Positions 34,127-42,606 of a stretch of 64,000 bases of DNA are shown one piece after another. The DNA is from an uncultured Bacteroides sp. (lineage in GTDB: Bacteria > Bacteroidota > Bacteroidia > Bacteroidales > UBA932). A model generated the notes under the pieces. The model did no database searches. It had not been told where the DNA came from and worked only from the letters and a program-made list of their open reading frames with translations. The DNA is taken from positions 1 through 64,000 of the forward strand of contig UREV01000004.1 in assembly GCA_900546925.1 (NCBI GenBank), written 5' to 3'. Positions within the stretch are counted from its first letter, which is position 1. Each line of letters begins with the position of its first letter. A program made the translations under genes and the position numbers.

Positions 34127-34173
34127 TAAAAAAAGTGGCTTTTTTGAGTGAGAAAAGCCACTTTTTCTTTTTT
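34127..34173 (+). terminator. Terminator after queA
   Basis: AAAAAGTGGCTTTT and AAAAGCCACTTTTT form a stem of about 14 bp with a short loop (GAGTGAG region), then a T-rich run. A/T-rich arms on both sides would also work on the other strand. Confidence 0.85.
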
Positions 34174-34221
34174 ATCCCGCCGGACATCCATACCTTGCCG
34201 CATTGACAAAAAATCATTGAC

Positions 34222-35394
34222 ATGAAACATGGAAGAATCGAGGAGCTCGCACCTTGGTGCGCGTTGAACAGGATTTTCGGGTTCGCGCCGAAAGCGGGGT
34301 TGGGTCTTATCAGGGAATTCGGCGGGGCTGAGGAGGTTTTTCTCGCCGGCAGTTCAGAGGTGGCGAAAAGGTTGGGTGCGCGATCGCCTTACCCGGCACA
34401 GATTTCGGCGGCGTCCATCGACTGGGCGGCGGAGGAATTGCGCAGGCTAAGCGAAAACGGCGACAGATTCCTGTGCATCGATGACGAGCGGTATCCGGAG
34501 TTGCTGAAGGACTGCGAAGATGCTCCTATAGGGCTGTATATCAGGAGTGATTCGAACATTTCGGACATTTTCGGAAAGAGACCGATGATTTCTATCGTAG
34601 GAACCAGACGTATGACAAGTTACGGGCGGGAATGGTGCACGAGGATCGTCGCAGCCATGTCGAAAGCGAGGGTCAAACCCACGATAGTCAGCGGTTTAGC
34701 CTTCGGTATCGACATCACGGCACATACCGCGGCACTGGAAAACGGGCTGCCTACTATAGCTGTGATGGCTACGGGTACGGACAAGGTTTACCCGTTCAGT
34801 CATGGCTTCGCCGCCGACCGGATCAGACAGTCGCCAGGAAGCGCGCTGATCACCGATTACCCCCTCGAAACCACCCCGCAAGCCATCAATTTTCTCAGAA
34901 GGAACAGGATTATCGCGGGTCTTGCCAATGCCGTTGTACTTGTCGAGTCGGGAAAGAAAGGTGGCGGACTGATGACATGCCGTCTCGCAACTTCATATTC
35001 ACGGGAGGTTTACGCATTGCCGGGAAGAATCGACGACCTCTGCTCTGCAGGCTGCAACTCGTTGATACATGAGAAGATGGCAGAGGCGATAACAGATGTG
35101 GATGAATTTGTAGATAGCCTCGGATTAGGGTCTTCCGGAAATGCAGAGGTGAAAGACTTGAAGACTTTCGTATATAGATTATACAAGGCGAAGGAGAATG
35201 GTAAATATGCGGAAAGAGCCGCAAACATAGTGGATATCATACTGAACAACAGGGACATACGCAAGGAAGAGATTTGTTCGCTTCTAGATCTGGATTACAG
35301 CGAAGTAAGCACGGTCATCACCATGATGGAGTGCGACGGAATATTGGTTACTGACATCTTGGGCCAATGCAGCATAAAACCCGGAATGCTATAA
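34222..35394 (+). CDS. dprA: DNA-processing protein A
   Basis: 390 residues. DprA loads RecA on incoming single-stranded DNA in natural transformation. Rossmann-type core motifs are SIVGTRRMTSYG, VSGLAFGIDITAHTAAL, ATGTDKVYP and LVESGKKGGGLMTCRLA, with PGRIDDLCSAGCN. A C-terminal winged-helix-like tail follows (ICSLLDLDYSEVSTVITMMECDGILVTD). ATG 34222 is directly preceded by CATTGAC (34215-34221) and a second CATTGAC at 34201-34207. No other competence gene is in this window. Confidence 0.93.
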   Translation: MKHGRIEELAPWCALNRIFGFAPKAGLGLIREFGGAEEVFLAGSSEVAKRLGARSPYPAQISAASIDWAAEELRRLSENGDRFLCIDDERYPELLKDCEDAPIGLYIRSDSNISDIFGKRPMISIVGTRRMTSYGREWCTRIVAAMSKARVKPTIVSGLAFGIDITAHTAALENGLPTIAVMATGTDKVYPFSHGFAADRIRQSPGSALITDYPLETTPQAINFLRRNRIIAGLANAVVLVESGKKGGGLMTCRLATSYSREVYALPGRIDDLCSAGCNSLIHEKMAEAITDVDEFVDSLGLGSSGNAEVKDLKTFVYRLYKAKENGKYAERAANIVDIILNNRDIRKEEICSLLDLDYSEVSTVITMMECDGILVTDILGQCSIKPGML

Positions 35395-35400
35395 AAAGGT

Positions 35401-35431
35401 TTTGCATAGTTGCGAAAGTTAAGTACATTTG
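35401..35431 (+). promoter_or_regulatory. tatD promoter, near leaderless
   Basis: TTTG (35401-35404), exactly 19 bp, then TACATTTG (35424-35431): a full match to the Bacteroidota vegetative promoter. RNA should start about 5-6 nt after the box, at about 35437, right before ATG 35438. The mRNA would be leaderless or nearly so. Confidence 0.8.
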
Positions 35432-35437
35432 CAGACT

Positions 35438-36235
35438 ATGATGACTGAAAACGCTAAATATACATATATAGATACGCATGCGCATGTGTACGATGAGGCT
35501 TTCGCAGGGGAAGAGGACGAGATTGTGAAGAAATCCCGTGAGGCGGGAGTGAGACTCATAATACAACCGGACATTGACCTGAAAGAAAGGGGGAAAATGT
35601 TCGACCTGTACAGGAGGCATCCTGACTTTTTCAGGAATATGGTCGGGCTTTATCCGGGGTCGGTGGATGAGGATTGGGAGAAGGATGTGGCTGATGCTGA
35701 GAGTCATGCGAGGGATGCCGGAGTCGTGGCGATCGGAGAAATCGGACTGGATTACCATTATTCGAAAGACACTGCAGAACTGCAGAAAGAGGCATTGGAG
35801 GCACAGTTCAGACTGGCGGACAAACTGGATTTGCCGGTGAATATCCATGAACGTGACGCGATGGATGACTTTTTCCAGGTACTGGAAAGATGCAAAGGGC
35901 TCAGACTCAGAGGCAATATGCACGCGTACAGCGGAAGTTGGGAGACGTTCATGAGGCTCCAGAAATATGGAGACTGGTCTGTAGGAATCGGAGGCGTGAT
36001 CACGTTCAAGAATGCCGGGATAGCGGAAGCTGTGAAGAAGATTCCTCTCGACCACATCGTGCTGGAGACTGACGCCCCGTATCTGACGCCCGTGCCCTTC
36101 AGGGGCAAGCGCAACGATAGTTCCTACTTGCACATCATAGCGGAGAAAATAGCGGAATTGAAAGACATCAGCCTGCAGGAAGTCGCTGAGACCACCACGG
36201 CCAACGCTTGCAGATTATTTAATATAAGTTTCTGA
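35438..36235 (+). CDS. tatD: TatD-family metal-dependent hydrolase/DNase
   Basis: 265 residues from ATG 35438 (a second ATG follows immediately at 35441; TTG 35429 lies in the promoter). TIM-barrel metal sites: IDTHAHVYDE at the N-terminus, AIGEIGLDYHY, NIHERD, and LETDAPYLTPVPFRGKRNDSSYL. TatD proteins remove 3' ends or process DNA/RNA and D-tyrosyl groups in different members; 3'-5' exonuclease activity is the best-supported. It lies 6 bp upstream of ansA. Confidence 0.93.
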   Translation: MMTENAKYTYIDTHAHVYDEAFAGEEDEIVKKSREAGVRLIIQPDIDLKERGKMFDLYRRHPDFFRNMVGLYPGSVDEDWEKDVADAESHARDAGVVAIGEIGLDYHYSKDTAELQKEALEAQFRLADKLDLPVNIHERDAMDDFFQVLERCKGLRLRGNMHAYSGSWETFMRLQKYGDWSVGIGGVITFKNAGIAEAVKKIPLDHIVLETDAPYLTPVPFRGKRNDSSYLHIIAEKIAELKDISLQEVAETTTANACRLFNISF

Positions 36236-36240
36236 AAATC

Positions 36241-37296
36241 ATGTTGAAAGAACACGACGTTACCAGAAAATCAGCCCTCCTGCTCATTTATACGGGAGGT
36301 ACTATCGGAATGAAACAGGACATGAAGGACCTGACATTGAAGCCGTTCGACTTCAGCCAGATTCTCGAGGAAGTTCCGGAAATAACCAAGTTTGCATTCA
36401 AGATAGACACTAAGACATTCGACCCCCCGATAGACTCTTCCGACGTGGAGCCTTTATTATGGCAGGATCTCGCTAAACTGATAAAGGAGCAGTATGAAAA
36501 CTACGACGGATTCATCATCCTTCACGGCACCGACACCATGTCCTACTCGGCATCGGCGTTGAGTTTCATGCTGGACGGACTGACCAAACCGGTAGTCTTC
36601 ACGGGCAGCCAGCTCCCGATCGGAGTTCCGAGAACTGACGGAAAGGAAAATATCATCTCTGCCGTCGAAATAGCGTCCGCGAAAGGTCCTGACGGGCATC
36701 CCGCCGTTCCGGAGGTCTGTGTCTGCTTCGATTCCCTGCTGATGAGAGGCAACAGGACGACTAAGGTCAATGCTGAGGCTTTCAGGGCTTTCCAGTCGCC
36801 GAACTTCCCTCCGCTTGCCGAAGCAGGAATCAACATCAGGTATAACTATGATGCCATCCGCAAGCCGAATGACTGGTACCAGACGCTCACGATAAACACG
36901 AATCTGGACACAAGGGTATCTATCCTGAAATTGCATCCGGGAATAACACCGCATGTAGTCAGAGACATCCTCTGCGGCGAGGAGACAAGAGCGGTCATCA
37001 TGGAAACATACGGCGCAGGTAACGCACCATCCAAACAGTGGTTTATCGACCTCTTGGACGAGGCCGCAAAGATGGACAAAATCATCGTGAACGTGACACA
37101 ATGTCTGGAAGGTTCCGTGAATATGAATATTTATGCGAACGGAAAACATTTGGACGAAGCCGGAGTCATCGACGGCTACGACAGCACCACAGAAAGCGCT
37201 CTCGCAAAATTATTCTATTTGATGGGCAAAAGTAAAGATAATGACTGGGTTAGGGCCATGATGGCGAGAAACCTGAAGGGAGAAATATCCAAATAA
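36241..37296 (+). CDS. ansA: Type I (cytoplasmic) L-asparaginase
   Basis: 351 residues without signal peptide. It hydrolyses asparagine to aspartate. The first catalytic threonine is in LLIYTGGTIGM and the second in ILHGTDTMSYSASALSFML; TGSQLPIG and LHPGIT are also conserved. The absence of an N-terminal signal fits the cytoplasmic type. Located 5 bp after tatD, hence co-transcribed. Confidence 0.94.
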   Translation: MLKEHDVTRKSALLLIYTGGTIGMKQDMKDLTLKPFDFSQILEEVPEITKFAFKIDTKTFDPPIDSSDVEPLLWQDLAKLIKEQYENYDGFIILHGTDTMSYSASALSFMLDGLTKPVVFTGSQLPIGVPRTDGKENIISAVEIASAKGPDGHPAVPEVCVCFDSLLMRGNRTTKVNAEAFRAFQSPNFPPLAEAGINIRYNYDAIRKPNDWYQTLTINTNLDTRVSILKLHPGITPHVVRDILCGEETRAVIMETYGAGNAPSKQWFIDLLDEAAKMDKIIVNVTQCLEGSVNMNIYANGKHLDEAGVIDGYDSTTESALAKLFYLMGKSKDNDWVRAMMARNLKGEISK

Positions 37297-37338
37297 TCAT
37301 TGTCGAATGAAAATTAATTGCTAACTTGCAACAGTTTT

Positions 37339-37360
37339 TGGGTACGGGTTATCATACCCA
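37339..37360. promoter_or_regulatory. 22-bp dyad upstream of exbB
   Basis: TGGGTA-N10-TACCCA, a symmetric 6-bp arm pair, about 66 bp before the exbB start and 42 bp after ansA. It may be an operator or a weak hairpin; there is no T-tract. No known regulator is assigned. Confidence 0.3.
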
Positions 37361-37426
37361 TATGAGAAAACTGAAAAATAATTTTAACATTAATACATTT
37401 ATTATTTCAAACACACAAAAACAATT

Positions 37427-38227
37427 ATGAAAAAGTTTTTCATGTTTTTGGCAGTATCCGGCATCATGGCCGTGTCTGCAAATCTTGCAGTCGCTCAGGA
37501 TCAGGCAGCTGACTCAACAAGCGCAGCTGCGACTGAAGTAGCAGCTCCAGCAAATGACCTCGCGGCTCTCACAGGTAACGCACCTGAGATTCCTCTTCAT
37601 CAGCAGCTCAAGACCAAGTTCATCGAGGGTGGTCCTATGTGGATGGCTCCTATCGCACTTGTTCTCGTGCTCGGTCTTGCTCTTTCTATCGAAAGAATCC
37701 TTTATCTTACATTCGCAAAGACTAACACCAAGAAGCTCGTTGCCAATGTAGAGGCAGCTCTCGCAAATGGTGGCGTAGAGGCAGCTAAGGACGTTTGCCG
37801 TAACACACGCGGCCCTGTCGCTTCTATTTTCTATCAGGGACTTCTCCGTTACGATGAAGGTATCGATGTAGTAGAGAAGACTATCGTTTCTTACGGTTCA
37901 GTTCAGATGAACCTCATGGAGAACGGTATGACTTGGATTTCTCTTTTCATCGCCCTCGCTCCATCTCTCGGATTCTTGGGAACAGTCGTTGGTATGATCG
38001 CAGCATTCGATGCTATCCAGGCTGCAGGTGACATCTCTCCTAACGTTGTCGCAGGAGGTATGAAAGTGGCCCTCATCACCACCGTATTCGGTCTTATCGT
38101 AGCTATGATTCTTCAGGTGTTCTTCAACTACATCCTCACCAAGATTGAATCACTTACAACTGACATGGAGGATTCTTCTATTTCCTTCGTTGACGTTATG
38201 ACAAAATTCGCTGCAAAGTCTAAATAA
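37427..38227 (+). CDS. exbB: ExbB/TolQ-type proton channel subunit
   Basis: 266 residues. An N-terminal hydrophobic stretch (5-23) and an alanine-rich linker precede three core membrane segments at about 75-95, 163-190 and 205-228 (WMAPIALVLVLGLALSIER; FIALAPSLGFLGTVVGMIAAF; VALITTVFGLIVAMILQVF). These match MotA/TolQ/ExbB. It harvests the proton gradient with ExbD for TonB-dependent import. It is the first gene of an exbB-membrane protein-exbD-exbD cluster. Confidence 0.93.
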   Translation: MKKFFMFLAVSGIMAVSANLAVAQDQAADSTSAAATEVAAPANDLAALTGNAPEIPLHQQLKTKFIEGGPMWMAPIALVLVLGLALSIERILYLTFAKTNTKKLVANVEAALANGGVEAAKDVCRNTRGPVASIFYQGLLRYDEGIDVVEKTIVSYGSVQMNLMENGMTWISLFIALAPSLGFLGTVVGMIAAFDAIQAAGDISPNVVAGGMKVALITTVFGLIVAMILQVFFNYILTKIESLTTDMEDSSISFVDVMTKFAAKSK

Positions 38228-38238
38228 GGAATTGCATA

Positions 38239-38685
38239 ATGAAAGATTTAAATAAAATATTCAAATGGCTGATGTGGCTGCTCTTCGCTGTCAGTGTCGG
38301 TATCCTCGTATGGGGCATGGTAAAGGGTTTCCCTACCAGCGCAGCAGAGGGTGACAACGGTACAGTGAATGCGCTGATCTACTGGTGCTACGCAATGATC
38401 GGAACCGCAGCGTTCTGCGCTGTTGTATTCGGTGTCATCGTCACCATCGCCAACGACCCTAAGTCTATCGTGAAAATCGGTATCGGTGTCGTAGCAGCTG
38501 CAGCTATATGCGGTATCGCATACGCAGTAGCCCCAGGAAGCCCTGCTGTTGGTATCTTCCAGCAGCCAGCAGCTTGGGAGCTTAAATTCACTGACACAGT
38601 ATTTGGCATCGTAGGTTTCATCGGAGTATTGTCAGTAGTGACAATCGTATTCGGTGAGATTATGGGCACAATACGTAATAAATAA
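38239..38685 (+). CDS. Four-span membrane protein between exbB and exbD
   Basis: 148 residues with four hydrophobic spans at about 7-31, 46-72, 77-99 and 118-145. No known motif. It lies 11 bp after exbB and 8 bp before exbD, so it is almost certainly part of the Ton energising unit. I do not recognise a functional family. Confidence 0.85.
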   Translation: MKDLNKIFKWLMWLLFAVSVGILVWGMVKGFPTSAAEGDNGTVNALIYWCYAMIGTAAFCAVVFGVIVTIANDPKSIVKIGIGVVAAAAICGIAYAVAPGSPAVGIFQQPAAWELKFTDTVFGIVGFIGVLSVVTIVFGEIMGTIRNK

Positions 38686-38693
38686 TTTGAGAT

Positions 38694-39266
38694 ATGGCTA
38701 AAAAGACTCCTGCTCTTAATACAAGCTCTACGGCAGACATCGCGTTCTTGCTTCTGTGCTACTTCCTCATGACCACAACCATGGGAACACAGACAGGTCT
38801 TCAGCGTCGTCTCCCGCCTATGCCTGACAAGAATCAGAAAGTAGAGGATCAGAAGGTCAACAAGAGAAATCTTATCACTGTAAAGATCAACTCACAGGAC
38901 AGACTTCTTGCCGGCACCGAAATGATGGACGTCAGCCAGCTCAAAGACAAGATCAAGATTTTCCTTACCAACCCTACAAATGACCCGTCCCTTCCTGAGA
39001 AAGTTCCAACATCTATCGAAGGTTATGGTATGTATAACGTATCCAAGGGTGTCATTTCACTTCAGAACGACCGTGGCACCAGCTATCGTGCTTATATCGC
39101 AGTTCAGAACGAGCTCGTAAGAGCCGTGAATGAGCTTCGTGACGAGTTCTCAAAAGCTACCTACGGAAAAGCCTTCCTGAACCTTACAGAGGAGCAGCAG
39201 GATATCGTGAAGAAGTGCATACCTCAGAACATCTCTGAGGCAGAGCCTAAGAACGTTGGTAAATAA
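38694..39266 (+). CDS. exbD: ExbD-type biopolymer transport protein 1
   Basis: 190 residues. One span about 12-32 with the essential aspartate D15 (TADIAFLLLCYFLMTT), then a periplasmic domain. Longer than typical ExbD (about 140), with a lysine-rich insertion after the span and a C-terminal extension. It likely forms a pair with the following ExbD. Confidence 0.92.
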   Translation: MAKKTPALNTSSTADIAFLLLCYFLMTTTMGTQTGLQRRLPPMPDKNQKVEDQKVNKRNLITVKINSQDRLLAGTEMMDVSQLKDKIKIFLTNPTNDPSLPEKVPTSIEGYGMYNVSKGVISLQNDRGTSYRAYIAVQNELVRAVNELRDEFSKATYGKAFLNLTEEQQDIVKKCIPQNISEAEPKNVGK

Positions 39267-39283
39267 AACAGAAGAATAGGAAT

Positions 39284-39748
39284 ATGTCAAAGTTTCGTAA
39301 AGAAGGGAAAAAGGAAACGCCTGCATTAAGCAACGGCTCAATTTCCGATATCGTGTTCATGCTCTTGTTCTTCTTCATGGTGACAACACAGATGAGAAGC
39401 ACCGAGGATAAGGTTATGGTTAAACTTCCGGAGGCTTCAGAGGTTGTCAAATTGGAAAGAAAAGATCTTGCATCATACATCAATGTAGGTCCTCCAACCA
39501 GGATGCTCCAGGCGACGTATGGTACTGACGCACGTATTCAGTTGAACGACTCATTCAAAACTGTGAATGACATCCGTGACTTCATCGCTGCAGAGCGTGA
39601 CGCGATGTCAGAGTCTGACCGCCAGTTTATGAACACAGTTCTTAAAGTGGACCAGGACGTGAGAATGGGTATCGTAACAGACATCAAACAGGAACTCAGA
39701 CGCTGCTCAGCCTTGAAAATCATGTATCAGGCTCGCAGAGCAGAATAA
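39284..39748 (+). CDS. exbD: ExbD-type biopolymer transport protein 2
   Basis: 154 residues. One span about 20-40 with D22 (SISDIVFMLLFFFMVTT). C-terminal domain ends DVRMGIVTDIKQELRRCSALKIMYQARRAE, typical of ExbD. Two different ExbD genes in one operon are common in Bacteroidota and suggest hetero-dimers. A terminator follows at 39769. Confidence 0.93.
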   Translation: MSKFRKEGKKETPALSNGSISDIVFMLLFFFMVTTQMRSTEDKVMVKLPEASEVVKLERKDLASYINVGPPTRMLQATYGTDARIQLNDSFKTVNDIRDFIAAERDAMSESDRQFMNTVLKVDQDVRMGIVTDIKQELRRCSALKIMYQARRAE

Positions 39749-39768
39749 GTTCCCAGTAACAATATCTT

Positions 39769-39800
39769 AAAAGCGACTCCGATTTCGGGGTCGCTTTTTT
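39769..39800 (+). terminator. Terminator after the exb operon
   Basis: AAAAGCGACTCCGA (39769-39782) pairs with TCGGGGTCGCTTTT (39785-39798), then T-run. Its T-tract overlaps the TTTG -33 element of the asnS promoter at 39799-39802. Confidence 0.9.
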
Positions 39801-39829
39801 TGTATAAAGCGCATAATTGCTTATCTTTG
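39799..39829 (+). promoter_or_regulatory. asnS promoter
   Basis: TTTG (39799-39802), exactly 19 bp, TATCTTTG (39822-39829). A full match to the Bacteroidota -33/-7 consensus, with ATG at 39853 giving a leader of about 18 nt. Confidence 0.85.
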
Positions 39830-39852
39830 CTGAAATAACGTATTTCATAGAG

Positions 39853-41244
39853 ATGGAAACACTTGTAAGGACTAAAATCAAAGAGCTGCTGAATATGCAG
39901 CCTGGACAGGAGGTGCTTGCCAAAGGTTGGGTAAGGACCAAAAGAGGAAATAAACAAGTAAAATTCATAGCACTTAACGATGGCTCCACTATCAATAATA
40001 TCCAGGTAGTGGCTGAAGCCGAGAAGTTCAGTGAAGATTTGTTCAAGAGAATCACCACCGGAGCCAGTCTCTGCGTAAAAGGACATCTCGTAGAATCCAT
40101 CGGAAGCGGACAGCATGTGGAGATCAAGGCTGACTCCATCGAAATCTACGGCGAGTGCGATCCTATGAAATATCCTCTCCAGAAGAAAGACACATCGCTG
40201 GAATATCTGAGAACTGTGGCACACATGAGACTCCGTACCAACACATTCGGAGCGATTCTCCGTGTCAGAAATGCCATGGCTTTCGCTATCCATTCTTTCT
40301 TCCAGAGCAAAGGCTTCGTATACCTTCACACACCGCTTATCACTGAATCCGACGCAGAGGGTGCAGGAGACATGTTCCAGGTTACCACCATGGATCTCGC
40401 CAACATTCCTATGCATCATGGTAAAGTAGATTTCAGCAAGGACTTCTTCGGAAAGAAGACCAGTCTTACCGTGAGCGGACAGCTCGAAGGTGAGCTCGGT
40501 GCTACTGCCGTAGGTGAGATTTACACATTCGGCCCTACTTTCAGAGCTGAGAACTCCAACACTCCAAGACACCTTGCAGAGTTCTGGATGATCGAACCTG
40601 AAATGGCATTCTATGACATGTACGAGACCATGGACCTCGAAGAGGAGTTCGTGAAGTATCTCGTACAGTATGCACTCGACCACTGCATGGAGGACATCCA
40701 GTTCCTCAATGACAAATATGACGATGGTCTTGTGGAAAGACTCAAGAGCGTACTCGGAACCGAGTTTGTAAGACTCACATACACAGAGGGTATAAAGATT
40801 CTCCAAGAGAGCGGACAGCAGTTCGAATACCCTGTAAAATGGGGTGTGGATCTCCAGAGCGAACACGAAAGATATCTCGTGGAGAAACATTTCAAGAAGC
40901 CTGTCATCCTCACAGACTATCCTAAAGAAATCAAGGCATTCTATATGAAACAGAACGAGGACGGCAAGACTGTACGCGGTACTGACGTGCTCTTCCCTAA
41001 GATCGGTGAGATCATCGGCGGATCAGAGCGTGAGGCTTCATTGGAAAAACTTGAGAACAGAATCAACGAGCTCGGCATGAGCAGAAAGAATCTTGAGTGG
41101 TACATCGATACCAGAAGATTCGGAACTGTTCCTCACAGCGGCTTCGGACTCGGTTTCGAAAGACTTCTTCTCTTCGTTACCGGTATGAGCAATATCAGGG
41201 ACGTGATTCCATTCCCAAGAACTCCAAGAAACGCTGATTTTTAA
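39853..41244 (+). CDS. asnS: Asparaginyl-tRNA synthetase
   Basis: 463 residues from ATG 39853 (METLVRTKIKELL); an upstream ATG lies in the promoter. Class II synthetase with an N-terminal OB-fold (about 15-110) and catalytic core. TFGPTFRAENSNTPRHLAEFWM is motif 2 and GFGLGFERLLLFVTGMSNIRDV is motif 3. It charges tRNA-Asn. Udk follows after 11 bp. Confidence 0.96.
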   Translation: METLVRTKIKELLNMQPGQEVLAKGWVRTKRGNKQVKFIALNDGSTINNIQVVAEAEKFSEDLFKRITTGASLCVKGHLVESIGSGQHVEIKADSIEIYGECDPMKYPLQKKDTSLEYLRTVAHMRLRTNTFGAILRVRNAMAFAIHSFFQSKGFVYLHTPLITESDAEGAGDMFQVTTMDLANIPMHHGKVDFSKDFFGKKTSLTVSGQLEGELGATAVGEIYTFGPTFRAENSNTPRHLAEFWMIEPEMAFYDMYETMDLEEEFVKYLVQYALDHCMEDIQFLNDKYDDGLVERLKSVLGTEFVRLTYTEGIKILQESGQQFEYPVKWGVDLQSEHERYLVEKHFKKPVILTDYPKEIKAFYMKQNEDGKTVRGTDVLFPKIGEIIGGSEREASLEKLENRINELGMSRKNLEWYIDTRRFGTVPHSGFGLGFERLLLFVTGMSNIRDVIPFPRTPRNADF

Positions 41245-41255
41245 CGGAATAAGAA

Positions 41256-41891
41256 ATGCTCGTAATAGGAATAGCAGGAGGTTCAGGCTCCGGAAAAACG
41301 ACAGTCGTACACGCTATCACGGATCAGTTGAAAGAACGTGTAGTGGTAATCCCTCAGGATTCATACTACAAGGACTCGAGTCATCTGCCGCTAGAAGAAA
41401 GACAGCAGATTAACTTCGACCATCCGGATGCCATCGACTTCAGGCTCTTGTGCAAACAGCTGAAAGAACTGAAGGAAGGCAAAAGCATCGAGCAGCCGGT
41501 GTACTCTTACATAACCTGCTCCCGTTCGAAGACTGAGACAGTTACTGTAGATCCGGCAGATGTCATAATCATCGAAGGCATCCTCGTATTCACTTGCAAG
41601 GAGATCCGTGACCAGATGGACATCAAGATTTTCGTGGATGCAGATGATGACGACAGACTCATGCGCGTCATGGCTCGAGACATTATCGAAAGAGGCAAGA
41701 CAGTAGAATCTGTAATCGAGCGTTACACGAAGACCGTAAAGCCGATGTATCTTCAGTTCATCGAACCGAGCAAGAGATACGCTGACATCATTATTCCGCA
41801 GGGAGGTCACAACAAAGTGGCCATCGACGTAATCGCAGCGACTATAGAGAAATCATTGCAGAACAAAGAACATGTTAAGCAAGGACGATAA
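41256..41891 (+). CDS. udk: Uridine kinase
   Basis: 211 residues. P-loop GGSGSGKTT at 8-16; DSYYKDSSHLPLEERQQINFDHPDAIDF is the substrate loop; EGILVF and RVMARDIIERGKTVESVIERY follow. It phosphorylates uridine and cytidine to salvage pyrimidines. The last 20 bp overlap the start of the TonB-like gene, which implies coupled translation. Confidence 0.96.
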   Translation: MLVIGIAGGSGSGKTTVVHAITDQLKERVVVIPQDSYYKDSSHLPLEERQQINFDHPDAIDFRLLCKQLKELKEGKSIEQPVYSYITCSRSKTETVTVDPADVIIIEGILVFTCKEIRDQMDIKIFVDADDDDRLMRVMARDIIERGKTVESVIERYTKTVKPMYLQFIEPSKRYADIIIPQGGHNKVAIDVIAATIEKSLQNKEHVKQGR

Positions 41892-42606
41892 GGCAGGGTT
41901 GTATCTGACAATAATTGTACACCTGGTCATATTGATAATCCTGCTTATAGCACAGATAGGGTATTCTCTCAAACGGGAGGATACCTTTGTCATAGACTTT
42001 TCCAAGCAGGAGATGCTGGAAGAGAAAAAAGCTCAGGAAACATTCGAAAAGGACATTGACAAGAAAATCGATGACCTGGTTTCCAGCAAGATAGCGAAGA
42101 TGTTGGAGGGGACATCGGGGGTAGATTTCAAGAACGTGACCTCGTCGAGAAACAAGAGCACCCTGAAGGACGACCGCAACACCGATGCCGAAAAGCTCTA
42201 TGCCGATGCCGCCAGACTCGCCAAAGACCTGAAGGACGGGTTCAATGCCGATGAGCCTGATGAGGATTACGTGGCCACATCCAAAAAGGACAAAAAGCAG
42301 GAAAACCAGCAGGAGAAGAGCTACAGCGGTCCGTCAGTGCTCTCGTGGCATCTTGACGGCAGAAAGGCCAGCCATCTTCCCATCCCTGCATACAGATGCT
42401 ACGGCGGAGGAATGGTAACAGTTCTCATAGTGGTGGACAACTCCGGAAAAGTAACTGATGCGAAAATCCAGGAAGAAACATCCACTGACGACTCATGCCT
42501 GAGAAACTTCGCCATCAGAGCAGCCAGAGCATCCCGTTTCTCATCCTCCCCAACCGCCCCATCCAAACAACAGGGCGATATCATCTATCAGTTTATTGCT
42601 CAGTAA
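41872..42606 (+). CDS. TonB-like energy transducer
   Basis: 244 residues. One N-terminal span (about 9-28), a long charged and lysine-rich linker (about 30-165), then a TonB C-terminal domain (about 165-244) with AYRCYGGGMVTVLIVVDNSGKVTDAKIQ and FAIRAARASRF. It overlaps udk by 20 bp. It could transmit ExbBD energy to the SusC proteins in this window. Other TonB homologues may exist elsewhere. Its stop overlaps the convergent sigma gene by 14 bp. Confidence 0.87.
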   Translation: MLSKDDKAGLYLTIIVHLVILIILLIAQIGYSLKREDTFVIDFSKQEMLEEKKAQETFEKDIDKKIDDLVSSKIAKMLEGTSGVDFKNVTSSRNKSTLKDDRNTDAEKLYADAARLAKDLKDGFNADEPDEDYVATSKKDKKQENQQEKSYSGPSVLSWHLDGRKASHLPIPAYRCYGGGMVTVLIVVDNSGKVTDAKIQEETSTDDSCLRNFAIRAARASRFSSSPTAPSKQQGDIIYQFIAQ

